This document shows positions 46,781-56,198 of a stretch of DNA of 64,000 nucleotides, one piece after another (the first letter of the stretch is position 1; the number at the start of each line of letters is the position of its first letter). A model generated the notes under the pieces. It was not told the DNA's origin, made no database searches, and worked only from the letters and a program-made list of their open reading frames with translations. Source of the DNA: Hibiscus mutabilis (lineage: Eukaryota > Streptophyta > Magnoliopsida > Malvales > Malvaceae); assembly GCA_019671005.1 (NCBI GenBank), contig CM033726.1:23983440-24047439 (forward strand), written 5' to 3'. The position numbers were made by a program, and so were the translations under genes.

Positions 46781-48330
46781 TGATAAGTGTTCAAAAGTAC
46801 TATTTTTATTACCCTTTTTACTCATATTATTGTTAGACTTAAGCTCATATTAGTTGCATAATTAGTTATTCATGCATTAATTCATGTTTCTTTCCACTGT
46901 TGAGCTTGATTACATAACTTGGTGATTTTTGTGGAAAAAGATGCTGCTTTGGTGTGTTTTTGTGTGTGTATGTGCAGGATCACTTGCCAAAGCAATGCCG
47001 AGCTAGTTGCCAGGGCAATGCATGAAGGATATGCCGAGCTAGTTTCCAGGGCAATGCATGAAGGAGACGCCGAGCCAGTTGCCATGGCAATTGTCGACAA
47101 AGAGAAAATGCAATAGAGATGTCAAAATTGATGACTAGACAAGCCTAAGATGACGTGGAGCAAAGCCCAAACCCAAAGGAATTTGATTTCCATGCAGAGA
47201 TTAAAGAAGAATTAAATTCCAAGAAGATAGGAGAAGTTCTAGTAGGAATACAATTATAATAAAGAATTATATTCTTTAAAGATAATTTAATTCCAACTCA
47301 AACTCCTCCTCAAAGAAGGACTTTGGCCTAGCCCTATAAATAAGAAGGAGATTTCGACAATTCCAGAGAGAGCAAGAAGAGAGGATTTTCGACAACTCCA
47401 AAGGGCAAGAAGGAAGAGATTTTGACAAGATAGCAAGGAGGGAGAGAGTTCGATTTCTTCTTCTTCTTTGCTTCCATTAGATTCATGGTTTGGGGATTAT
47501 TCTTTGTATATCTTTTGAACCCAACCATGAACTAACTTGATTGGTTGGGGTTATTGTGTTTTGTTGTTGTGAAAAACAATTGGATTTTGTTTAGGTAATA
47601 AGAGTTTGCACTTTCAAATCAAGGTTTACTCATTCTTGGTTCTTATTCTTGTTTGCGAGTGAATTGGGAGAGGATCTTGTAACTTCATCTATTTATCTAA
47701 TATCGGGAGAGTTAGATTCAAGAAATGAATGAGTATGGTCTTTATTCAATCTATTGATGGTGAAGATTAATCCAGCTTAGGAATAAGTTAAGGATTTCAA
47801 CGGCTAAGAGGAGCGCAAGATTGGTTGTTGTTCACCTTTGATTCACGCAGGGATGTATTATCAAGCATGCACAAGTAGCTAGAGTTTCGACTTAGGGATA
47901 AGAAGAAACCATTGAAGAACGCTCTGCCGAACCTTGAAGTTGCTGCCCAGACGCCCAAGTAGTTGCCCAGCTAGTCGCCCAGGCAACCATCGATTAGTTG
48001 CCAAGGCAACCCCGCTGTGCAAGTTGCCACGGCAACTGAGTTGCCCTTGCACTCTTTTACCAAGACGATCCAATCGGCTATCACACCTCAACTCATGATA
48101 ACTTGACCTATTCTCTCTTTTGATTTAATCTATTCTTTTAGTTTATTGCTCTTAGTTTACTCGTTAATTAGAACTCCTATTATCAATTGTGTTTTTACTT
48201 TTCACAGTGCAGTAACTTAAGCAAAGTGGCCCAAACCAATCCCTGTGGAGACGATACTCGATACTCATATCACTTTATTACTTGCGACGTGTATACTTGC
48301 ACAATTGCGTAGCACTTATCACACGCAACA
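46781..48330 (+). repeat. 5' LTR of element E
   Basis: 1550 bp, TGATAAGTGTTC ... GCACTTATCACACGCAACA. A longer inverted end TGATAAGTG/CACTTATCA lies just inside. TATA box at 47334-47342. It carries two clusters of TTGCC-NN-GGCAA dyads: 46984-47090 (three of them in a repeated frame GCCGAGCYAG) and about 47970-48035. Confidence 0.93.
47334..47342 (+). promoter_or_regulatory. TATA box of element E (5' LTR)
   Basis: CTATAAATA preceded by GGCCTAGCC, about 550 bp into the LTR; the same box is at 51813-51821 in the 3' LTR. It is the likely core promoter that produces the genomic RNA. Confidence 0.65.
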
Positions 48331-48336
48331 AGTTTT

Positions 48337-48354
48337 TGGCGCCGTTGCCGGGGA
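48337..48354 (+). other. Primer binding site of element E
   Basis: TGGCGCCGTTGCCGGGGA, the classic Athila-type site (usually assigned to tRNA-Asp), six bases after the LTR end and without mismatch to the family form. Confidence 0.87.
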
Positions 48355-48476
48355 TTGGCAATTGGTGTTAGTTGTTTTTGTTATTGCATTTTTCTTCTCT
48401 TAGTTTTACTAACTTTTCTTTTTGTTTGTTTTATCAAAAAAAAAATTAGGTGCGCTACAAGTTAAGGAACATCAAT

Positions 48477-50096
48477 ATGTCGGGAAATAAAAGCCAATCT
48501 ATTCGAGAGATGATGTTGGAAGATATGAATCAATCCAATCAAGAGTTCCTTGCACCCTTTGATGATTACCTATACCAACCGAGAAAAGCCCAAAGAACTT
48601 ATACCGTGGAAAAATCTTGTGCTATGTGTGGAGAAAATCATGTGTTTGAAAATTGCCCTCACATTTTTGGTGCATATAACTACATGGAGGACCATAGAGG
48701 GAACCAGCAGCAAAATTCTTCATGGTATGGTCAAAAAGCTCAAAATTGTTTTTACCATAACAATTTTGCCGCGACAACAGATATGCCATGGCAATGTAGT
48801 CCTTTTCAAGAGCATTCCAATCCCTTGGAGGAAACGTTACTAGCTTCCTTGGCTAGACTTGACGGATCAATTGAAGAGATTCGAGAACTATCAAAATCTA
48901 TAGATACGAGGATAGCTCAGTGGGATGCAACCTTAGGGGATTCAGAAGATCAATTGGGGAGATCCACATATGTCATGGATAACATGCACCAACAATTCAT
49001 TCCTAGGGATACTGATGTCCCAAGGCAAGAGGATAAGGAGCAATACAAAGAAATCTCTCCGATGTGTGAGGAACAACTAGAACCTCAAAGTCAAGAGGAA
49101 GCCAATGAGAGAGACTGCCCAACACATGATGAGCTTGAACAACAAATTGCCTCGGCAATGATTGAGGAGCCTAAACAGAGCAATGTCGCGACAACACTCG
49201 GGGAAGCTGAGAACAACAATACTACAGCAAATTCTGAGGAACCTGATGCCCAGAAGGTTACAACGTTGATGTTGAAGCAGGAATCTGTAGATTGCTCTCA
49301 TCTACAATTGCCACGGCAATTACACGACCACATGCAAGATCAACGAGATGATAATACTTTGCCAATGGAATATGAGCAGGTAATAGTTGAACCTTTTGAA
49401 TTCTTTAAAAACTCACCTCGTCCATTGCAGGTATGTCTTGAGGAACCGAGGTTGGTAGATTTGAAGCTATCGAAATCTCTTCTGATGGAGATGTTTGAGA
49501 GGCCAAAAGAAAAAGGTGTTTGGATTCATAAAGCTCTTCAGAAAATTGGTTCTTCCCTTGACTTAAAGCAAAATTTGACAACTGATTGCCACGGCAATTG
49601 GCTTGAGCAGCAATTGTCACGACAACAAAGGCTACATCCAACCATGATAGAAGCCGACAAGAATGAGGTAATTGAATGGTTGAGAATGGATATAATTTTT
49701 CCTATTAATATATTTGTGCCTTCAGGAATAGTAGCAAGGTGGAGAGTATACATGGACTACAAGCGAACAAAGAAGAAAGATACCTCCACCATGGTAATGC
49801 AAAAGGGAGTAGCTGGGAGCACATTGGCCAAACTCTTTTTGGGCAATATTATCACCCGATGGAGGGTGCGGATGGACTATAAGAAGTATCGAAAACAGCA
49901 ACCTTCAACACCGCAGCAACTCCTGATACGCACGCCTCGACAACCATGGACGTGCATGCCTCGGCAACCCTCGACGCCACGGCAACTACTGATACATTTA
50001 TTTTTTTTATTTTTTGAACTATTTTGTTCTATTATTTTTGGTTATTTTTTCTCTTTATTTTTTAGGATATATTTTATTTTTCTTCATTATCTTTAG
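48477..50096 (+). CDS. Single long ORF of element E (degenerate gag fused to an RT relic)
   Basis: 539 codons from the first ATG (MSGNKSQSIREMMLEDMNQS) without interruption. Residues 48-60 form a zinc knuckle C-x2-C-x3-H-x4-C (CAMCGENHVFENC) like Athila gag. The capsid domain normally before it is missing. Middle: acidic, Gln/Glu-rich, with repeated LPRQ-type peptides encoded by TTGCC-NN-GGCAA motifs. Residues about 388-435 (KNEVIEWLRMDIIFPI, RWRVYMDYKR) match the start of Athila RT before the palm, and RWRVRMDYKK at about 460 looks like a second copy of that piece. The last 35 residues are strongly hydrophobic and T-rich at DNA level, either a membrane segment or read-through of non-coding sequence. 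RNA or particle binding is plausible; no enzyme activity is expected. Confidence 0.7.
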   Translation: MSGNKSQSIREMMLEDMNQSNQEFLAPFDDYLYQPRKAQRTYTVEKSCAMCGENHVFENCPHIFGAYNYMEDHRGNQQQNSSWYGQKAQNCFYHNNFAATTDMPWQCSPFQEHSNPLEETLLASLARLDGSIEEIRELSKSIDTRIAQWDATLGDSEDQLGRSTYVMDNMHQQFIPRDTDVPRQEDKEQYKEISPMCEEQLEPQSQEEANERDCPTHDELEQQIASAMIEEPKQSNVATTLGEAENNNTTANSEEPDAQKVTTLMLKQESVDCSHLQLPRQLHDHMQDQRDDNTLPMEYEQVIVEPFEFFKNSPRPLQVCLEEPRLVDLKLSKSLLMEMFERPKEKGVWIHKALQKIGSSLDLKQNLTTDCHGNWLEQQLSRQQRLHPTMIEADKNEVIEWLRMDIIFPINIFVPSGIVARWRVYMDYKRTKKKDTSTMVMQKGVAGSTLAKLFLGNIITRWRVRMDYKKYRKQQPSTPQQLLIRTPRQPWTCMPRQPSTPRQLLIHLFFLFFELFCSIIFGYFFSLFFRIYFIFLHYL

Positions 50097-50789
50097 TTTT
50101 TAGGTTTTCTTTGTTTTCTTTTTCACAACAAGACTCACAACCACCATGCTAAGGAAATTCACTGCCGACTACTTGCCACAACAACCACAACAGAAACTGG
50201 CGATACCCAGGCAACAACAATGGCTTCGGCAACTACTGGTGCCCATGCAAGTGAACCTGCCTCGGCAAACATGGATCAAATCAAAGCAATACTATTCATG
50301 CGGTACCAGCATTCAACCACCGACCAAAAAATGAATCAAGCAAACGACACAAAGGAAACTTATCACTCGAGGTGACGACCTCTCCGACTAACTCATTTCA
50401 TTTAGTTTCTTTTAAATTTTATTTCATTTTTACATGCATTGAGGACAATGCTTCTCTCGAGTTTGGGGGGTGTTGGTTTCTAGTTAGTTTCATGATTAGT
50501 TGCATTCATCTTTAGCAATCACATATAGGTTGCATATGTTACTTGCCATGCCTTTAATTTGATTTAATTGCTTAAGACTTGTTGAATATCCAATGATGAA
50601 TTTTTGTCACTGCACTTAATTGAAAGAACCTTTAATTTTAGGATTACATGAAAAGAACTTAGAATTTTACTATGATGCTGAATTTTTTTTTCTACACGGT
50701 TGTGGCTTGCTGATTGAAAGAAACTTAGTGAACTTAGGTTGCTTAAAATTAGGGTAAATTTAAAATTGAAAATTAAAAGTTAATTTCTT
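50097..50789 (+). other. Non-coding region of E after the ORF
   Basis: Contains further GCCTCGGCAA-type motifs to 50270, a small frame (50146-50334, basic, Gln/Arg-rich, LPRQ motifs) of doubtful meaning, and a polypurine-tract-like TTTGGGGGGTG at 50462-50472 preceded by TTGAGGACAATGC, the same phrase that precedes the true tract at 51251. Confidence 0.55.
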
Positions 50790-50971
50790 GCTAGAGGTGC
50801 CCAAAACTGGCTCTAGTAGTAATTGCTCTTTCTTGCTAGAGGTGCCCGAAGCTGGCTCTAGTAGTTAATGCACAGTAAAGAATCGCTAGAGGTGCCCGAA
50901 ATTGGCTCTAGTCGACTAAAATAAAATGAGAAATAGCTTACTTTGCTAGAGGTGCTCGAAATTGGCTCTAG
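50790..50971 (+). repeat. Four hairpin repeats in the 3' region of element E
   Basis: Copies at 50790-50816, 50835-50861, 50885-50911 and 50945-50971, each GCTAGAGGTGCCCGAAATTG followed by GCTCTAG. The ends CTAGAG and CTCTAG pair to a 6-bp stem. Loop differences between copies (AAAACT, GAAGCT, GAAATT) leave the stems unchanged. Spacing is 45, 50 and 60 bp. Confidence 0.92.
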
Positions 50972-51250
50972 TGAAAATAAAAATAAATGCCCCGATAATT
51001 AAATTGATAAAAGCCTATTGTTCACATAGAATCTTGAAAATCAACTTGTACACAACTACGCACACACATTGTCACGAGCATTATAGTTTGGTTCCAGGTA
51101 ATTTTTTGTGCTATCCGAAAAATTAAAAGGTGATCATACTTTGTGCCACGGTTCCGAGGTTTGAATTCAAGTTTGAAGCATGTCTTTGATGATTAAAGTC
51201 TTGGCAGGTAATTATGAGTTTGCATTGCTTGAGGACAAGCAATAGTTCAA

Positions 51251-51261
51251 GTTTGGGGGCG
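51251..51261 (+). other. Polypurine tract of element E
   Basis: GTTTGGGGGCG directly before the 3' LTR start at 51262, preceded by TTGAGGACAAGC; typical of Athila-type elements. Confidence 0.82.
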
Positions 51262-52810
51262 TGATAAGTGTTCAAAAGTACTATTTTTATTACCCTTTTT
51301 ACTCATATTATTGTTAGACTTAAGCTCATATTAGTTGCATAATTAGTTATTCATGCATTAATTCATGTTTCTTTCCACCGTTGAGCTTGATTACATAACT
51401 TGGTGATTTTTGTGGAAAAAGATGCTGCTTTGGTGTGTTTTTGTGTGTGTATGTGCAGGATCACTTGCCAAAGCAATGCCGAGCTAGTTGCCGTGGCAAT
51501 GCATGAAGGATATGCCGAGCTAGTTTCGGGGCAATGCATGAAGGAGACGCGAGCCAGTTGCCATGGCAATTGTCGACAAAGAGAAAATGCAATAGGGATG
51601 TCGAAATTGATGACTAGACAAGCCCAAGATGACGTGGAGCAAAGCCCAAACCCAAAGGAATTTGATTTCCATGCAGAGATTAAAGAAGAATTAAATTCCA
51701 AGAAGATAGGAGAAGTTCTAGTAGGAATACAATTATAATAAAGAATTATATTCTTTAAAGATAATTTAATTCCAACTCAAACTCCTCCTCAAAGAAGGAC
51801 TTTGGCCTAGCCCTATAAATAAGAAGGAGATTTCGACAATTCCAGAGAGAGCAAGAAGAGAGGATTTTCGACAACTCCAAAGGGCAAGAAGGAAGAGATT
51901 TCGACAAGATAGCAAGGAGGGAGAGAGTTCGATTTCTTCTTCTTCTTTGCTTCCATTAGATTCATGGTTTGGGGATTATTCTTTGTATATCTTTTGAACC
52001 CAACCATGAACTAACTTGATTGGTTGGGGTTATTGTGTTTTGTTGTTGTGAAAAACAATTGGATTTTGTTTAGGTAATAAGAGTTTGCACTTTCAATTCA
52101 AGGTTTACTCATTCTTGGTTCTTATTCTTGTTTGTGAGTGAATTGGGAGAGGATCTCGTAACTTCATATATTTATCTAATATCGGGAGAGTTAGATTCAA
52201 GAAACGAATGAGTATGGTCTTTATTCAATCTATTGATGGTGAAGATTAATCCAGCTTAGGAATAAGTTAAGGATTTCAACGGCTAAGAGGAGCGCAAGAT
52301 TGGTTGTTGTTCACCTCTGATTCACGCAGGGATGTATTATCAAGGCATGCACAAGTAGCTAGAGTTTCGACTTAGGGATAAGAAGAAACCATTGAAGAAC
52401 GCTCTGCCGAACCTTGAAGTTGCTGCCCAGACGCCCAAGTAGTTGCCCAGCTAGTCGCCTAGGCAACCATCGATTAGTTGCCAAGGCAACCCCGCTGTGC
52501 AAGTTTCCACGGCAACTGAGTTGCCCTTGCACTCTTTTACCAAGACGATCCAATCGGCTATCACACCTCAACTCATGATAACCTGACCTATTCTCTCTTT
52601 TGATTTAATCTATTCTTTTAGTTTATTGCTCTTAGTTTACTCGTTAATTAGAACTCCTATTATCAATTGTGTTTTTACTTTTCACAGTGCAGTAACTTAA
52701 GAAAAGTGGCCCAAACCAATCCCTGTGGAGACGATACTCGATACTCATATCACTTTATTACTTGCGACGTGTATACTTGCACAATTGCGTAGCACTTATC
52801 ACACGCAACA
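51262..52810 (+). repeat. 3' LTR of element E
   Basis: 1549 bp, nearly identical to 46781-48330. Differences concentrate in the dyad motifs (for example TTGCCAGGGCAA versus TTGCCGTGGCAA) and otherwise are mostly C/T and G/A changes. Confidence 0.93.
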
Positions 52811-53656
52811 CCAACCTGGTCTTAAACTGGTAAAAATGTCACTTCATGGTGAAGTAAGGCATAGTTCTCAGACACAAAGTGACCAAAAAGGGACTGGAAG
52901 TAGACAAAGCAAAGGTAGAGGTAATCAAGCAAATGCCACCACCCACAAGTGTCAATGGTATTAGAAGTTTCTTGGGACTTGTAGGTTTTTATCATCGTTG
53001 TATTAAAGATTTTTTGAAAATTTCTAAACCTTTATGCTTACTTTTGGAACAGAATACCACTTTTGCGTTTATGATTCTTGTTTGAAAACTTTTCAAGAAC
53101 TAAAAGATAGGTTAATTAATGCCCCATAGTCATGGCATCAGACTAGAACGAGCCATTCGAGCTCATGTGTGATGCTAGTGACTACGCTATTGGAGCTCTG
53201 TTAGGAAAAAGGCGTGGCAAAATTTTCTATACCATCTATTATGTCAGCCGTATGTTGAATGAAGCCCGGTTTAACTACACAACAATTGAGAAGGAGTTCT
53301 TTGTAGTTGTCTTTGCATTCGATAAATTCAGGTCTTACCTGGTGGGTAGTAAAGTTGTGGTATACACAGACCACTCATCAATCAAATATCTTCTAGCAAA
53401 GAAGGATGCTAAGCCTAGACTGATTCGATGGATACTCTTGTTGCAAGAGTTTGATCTCGAGATACGGGATAAAAAGGGGAGTGAAAACCTAGTGGTTGAT
53501 CATTTGTCTCATTTAGAGCACCACATTGAGGATGATAATGTTGCTGCCATTAGAGATGATTTCCCTGATGAATATTTGCTAGTGACCACTACCATTCCAT
53601 GGTATGCTGACATAGTCAACTATCTGGTCAGCAAAATATTACCACCAGATTTGTAA
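52811..53656 (+). pseudogene. RT end and RNase H of element D
   Basis: Resumes D after E, starting with the duplicated CCAAC. 52879-53085: TKKGLEVDKAKVEVIKQMPP, SFLGLVGFYHRCIKDFLKI. RNase H at 53165-53656: MCDASDYAIGALLGKR (catalytic Asp), RFNYTTIEKEFFVVVFAFDK (Glu), VVYTDHSSIKYLLAKKDAKP (Asp), VVDHLSHLE. Open for 163 codons, better preserved than the rest of D, and ending with TAA at 53654. Confidence 0.88.
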
Positions 53657-54865
53657 AGTTATGCCAAGAAGCAATTTTTGAAGGATATTCGACAAAATTA
53701 TTGGGATAAGCCATTTTTTTTCAAACAATGTACCAACCAAATCATTCGTCGTTGTGTGCTAGAGGATGAGCAACATAACATTCTTTAGCTTTTCCATGCA
53801 GCACCGTATGGAGGAAACTTTGCCAGAATAAAGACAACGTCCAAGATGCTACATTCATGATTTTTTTGGCCAACACTGTTTAAGGACGCCTATTATTTTG
53901 CAAAGGCATCAACAGATGCTAGCGTACTGGAAACATTTTTAGGCGACATCAGTTGCCACTTTAGAATATTAAGCCTATCGAGCTATTTGATGTATTGGGG
54001 ATAGACTTTATGGGTCATTTTCCCCTATCATTTGGCAATTTATATATATTTGTGGCAATAGATAATGTCTCAAAGTGGGTTGAAGCTGTTGCTCTCCCAA
54101 CTAAGATGCCAAAGTAGTTGCCAAGTTCCTACACAAGCACGTCTTTACCAGATTCGGTGCCTCTAGAGCCATCATACATGATAAAAGTACCCATTTTAAA
54201 TTACATTTAATCAATAAAGCTTTGTGTAGGTACGAAGTATAGCAAAGAATTGCCACTGCCTACCACCTTCAATCAAATAGCCAAGCAGAAATTTCAAACA
54301 AGAATATCTTGGAAAAACTGTGAACCCAACTCGGAATGACTAGTCTTTGAGGCTAGATGATTCATTGTGGGTATACAAAATAGCTTTCGAAATGCCATTA
54401 GGGACTTCCCCATACAAGATTGTATTTGGAAAGTCATGCTATCTTCTGGTGAAATTAGAGCACCGAGCTTATTGGGCAACCAAGTAGTTGAACATGGAAT
54501 AGAGGGTTATAGGTAAGAATCGTTTGTTATATTTGAATGAGTTGAAGGAGTTTAGAGCACAAGCCTATGAAAATGCCAAGCTTTATAAAAAAACAAAAAA
54601 GAGGTTGCATGACAGTAGAATATTGCCAAGACAATTTGAAGTTGGGCAAAAAGTGTTGTTATTCAATTCAAGGCTTAAGTTATTTCCAGAAAAACTCAAA
54701 TCTAGATGGTTAGGACCCTTTGAAGTAGTCAAGCCTTATGCTCCTAGAGCAGTAGAAATCAAGGACTTGAAAACGGGTACAATATTCAAGGTGAATGGCC
54801 AGAGATTGAAGCATTATTGGGAAGGATGTCAGAGGAATACCAAAGAGATTATTCTCTTGGCATAG
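53657..54865 (+). pseudogene. Integrase of element D
   Basis: Zinc region broken (QLFHAAPYGGNFARIKTT matches the H-x-H half; the C-x2-C half has been lost near 53900). Core: IELFDVLGIDFMGHFPLSFG (first Asp), YIFVAIDNVSKWVEAVALPT; later parts are frame-shifted near 54115. The C-terminal domain at 54524-54865 is open: NELKEFRAQAYENAKLYKKT, RQFEVGQKVLLFNSRLKLFP, LKSRWLGPFEVVKPYAPRAV, KVNGQRLKHYWEG. This is the Athila-type integrase end without a chromodomain. Confidence 0.85.
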
Positions 54866-55379
54866 ATTCAGTAAAATTTACAATCATTGCTTTAGCATTG
54901 TAAATATGTAGGATAGTTATTTTCTTTTTGGTATTTTATTTATTTATTTATTATTTTTATATTTTGAAAGGTTTTGTGAGTGTTAGTGCAGGTTATTTTG
55001 CCAAGGTAGCATGCCAGGACAAGCCGGCATTCGGATACCCATCACCACAAGGAGTGGTAACACATGGACACACTCAAAATCAGGCCCATGGAAGAGTTTT
55101 TCTTTTGTTGAGCGGGAAAACCCAAGCTGTAGCCATATCCCACTCTCCCACTTAACCCAAATCCATCATTATCCCACTCCCCCATAAACACATAACTGCC
55201 ACACCATAATTATCTCCACTAACCTCACCATTAAACCAACCCAACTCTCTCCCTTCCATTCTATTTAATTACCATATCTCCCTTAATCAATAACCTTTCT
55301 TCTTTTCATTCATTTGATCGGAAGGAAAAGCAAGAACCAAACTTTTCGTCATGTTTTCCAATCATCACTACTTTCCCCA
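54866..55379 (+). other. Spacer between integrase and env-like region of D
   Basis: No coding sequence. An AT-rich tract is followed by TGTGAGTGTTAGTGCAG at about 54975, which could be a splice acceptor; Athila-type elements are thought to express the downstream ORF by splicing. CCATTAACCC-type C-rich sequence follows. Confidence 0.45.
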
Positions 55380-56195
55380 AATCTTCAATTGTATCCTCAT
55401 CAGCACCGCTTCAAATATTCTTCAATGACAAGATAAAGAAGAAGTATGAGGAAAAATATGCTGCACAAACCTTTTTCTACGAGAAATGGTTCAAATTCAA
55501 GAATAACCCCAACTTGGGATATTCGCCGAAAGTGGTTTCCATCGTCAAGAAACACAACTGGGAGGTCTTTTGCTAACAGCTAGGGGAGGTCCACTCCACC
55601 ATCATTCACGAGTTCTATGCCCACCTCACTACCAATGCCTCTCATTTTCTGCTTGTACGAGGTAAATGTGTTCAATTTGATGAGGGTTATGTTAATCATA
55701 TGTTTAATTTGGATGGTGAAGGGGAGGAACATTCGGCATTCGCCGAATCTATGGATGCTGCCAAGAGACGGTTTCTATTGAAGGACTTGTATGAACTAGG
55801 CACAAAGTGGAACGTCTCTTCCAAGGGCAACAAAACCGTGAAATAGTTGGCATTGAAACCGCAATTGAGATAATATAACCACTTCTTGAAGGCTAATCTT
55901 ATACCAACCATGCACAATGAAACAATTTTAGAGGAAATGATGGCTTTTCTGTACTCGATCATGATGGGGAGGAAAATTAATACAGGACATCTGATCATTG
56001 ATGAGACCTATAAATGTGCCGATAAGGGTTGTGGCAGTTCGATTTTTCCTTCGCTAATCTCCAGGATTTGCATACAGTATAAGGTGCCAAATCTCGAGTA
56101 ACACAATGTCCAAAAATGCAAGGGAACCATTACTCCTACTCTTTGGCAGCAATTAATTTCCATAGAGGATAAAGAGAAGGGCAAGGGAAAAGATG
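55380..56195 (+). pseudogene. Env-like region of D with plant transposon domain, N-terminal part
   Basis: Mostly in one frame: KKYEEKYAAQTFFYEKWFKF, VVSIVKKHNWEVFC, EFYAHLTTNASHFLLVRGKC, DEGYVNHMFNLDGEGEEHSA, ELGTKWNVSSKGNKTVK, KANLIPTMHNETILEEMMAF, MMGRKINTGHLI, SSIFPSLISRICIQYKVPN. The block order is that of the putative plant transposon protein domain (Pfam PF20167, by memory of its motifs) that occupies the post-integrase position in Athila-type elements. Stops at 55575 (TAA), 55842 (TAG), 55869 (TAA) and 56099 (TAA). Function in the family is unproven. Confidence 0.75.
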
Positions 56196-56198
56196 TTG

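Larger units (their letters stand above)
46781..52810 (+). mobile_element. Element E: young non-autonomous Athila-type LTR retrotransposon
   Basis: 6030 bp, structurally complete: LTRs 46781-48330 and 51262-52810, intact Asp-type primer site (48337-48354), one long open frame (48477-50096), polypurine tract (51251-51261), and a perfect CCAAC duplication. I count roughly 20 differences between the two 1.55 kb LTRs, near 1.3%, mostly transitions, so insertion is recent compared with its surroundings. No RT palm, RNase H or integrase is present; mobilisation must have used another element's proteins. It sits in the RT of D in the same orientation. Confidence 0.93.

Noticed and set aside
48450..48476. 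Upstream GTG start for E's ORF
   Set aside because: Plant translation would use the first ATG at 48477; the nine extra codons follow an A-rich leader and show no conserved residues.
50790..50971. CRISPR-like repeat with spacers (27-bp repeats, 18 to 33-bp gaps)
   Set aside because: Four copies with loop changes in a eukaryotic LTR element, spacers AT-rich and non-unique in style; no cas genes.
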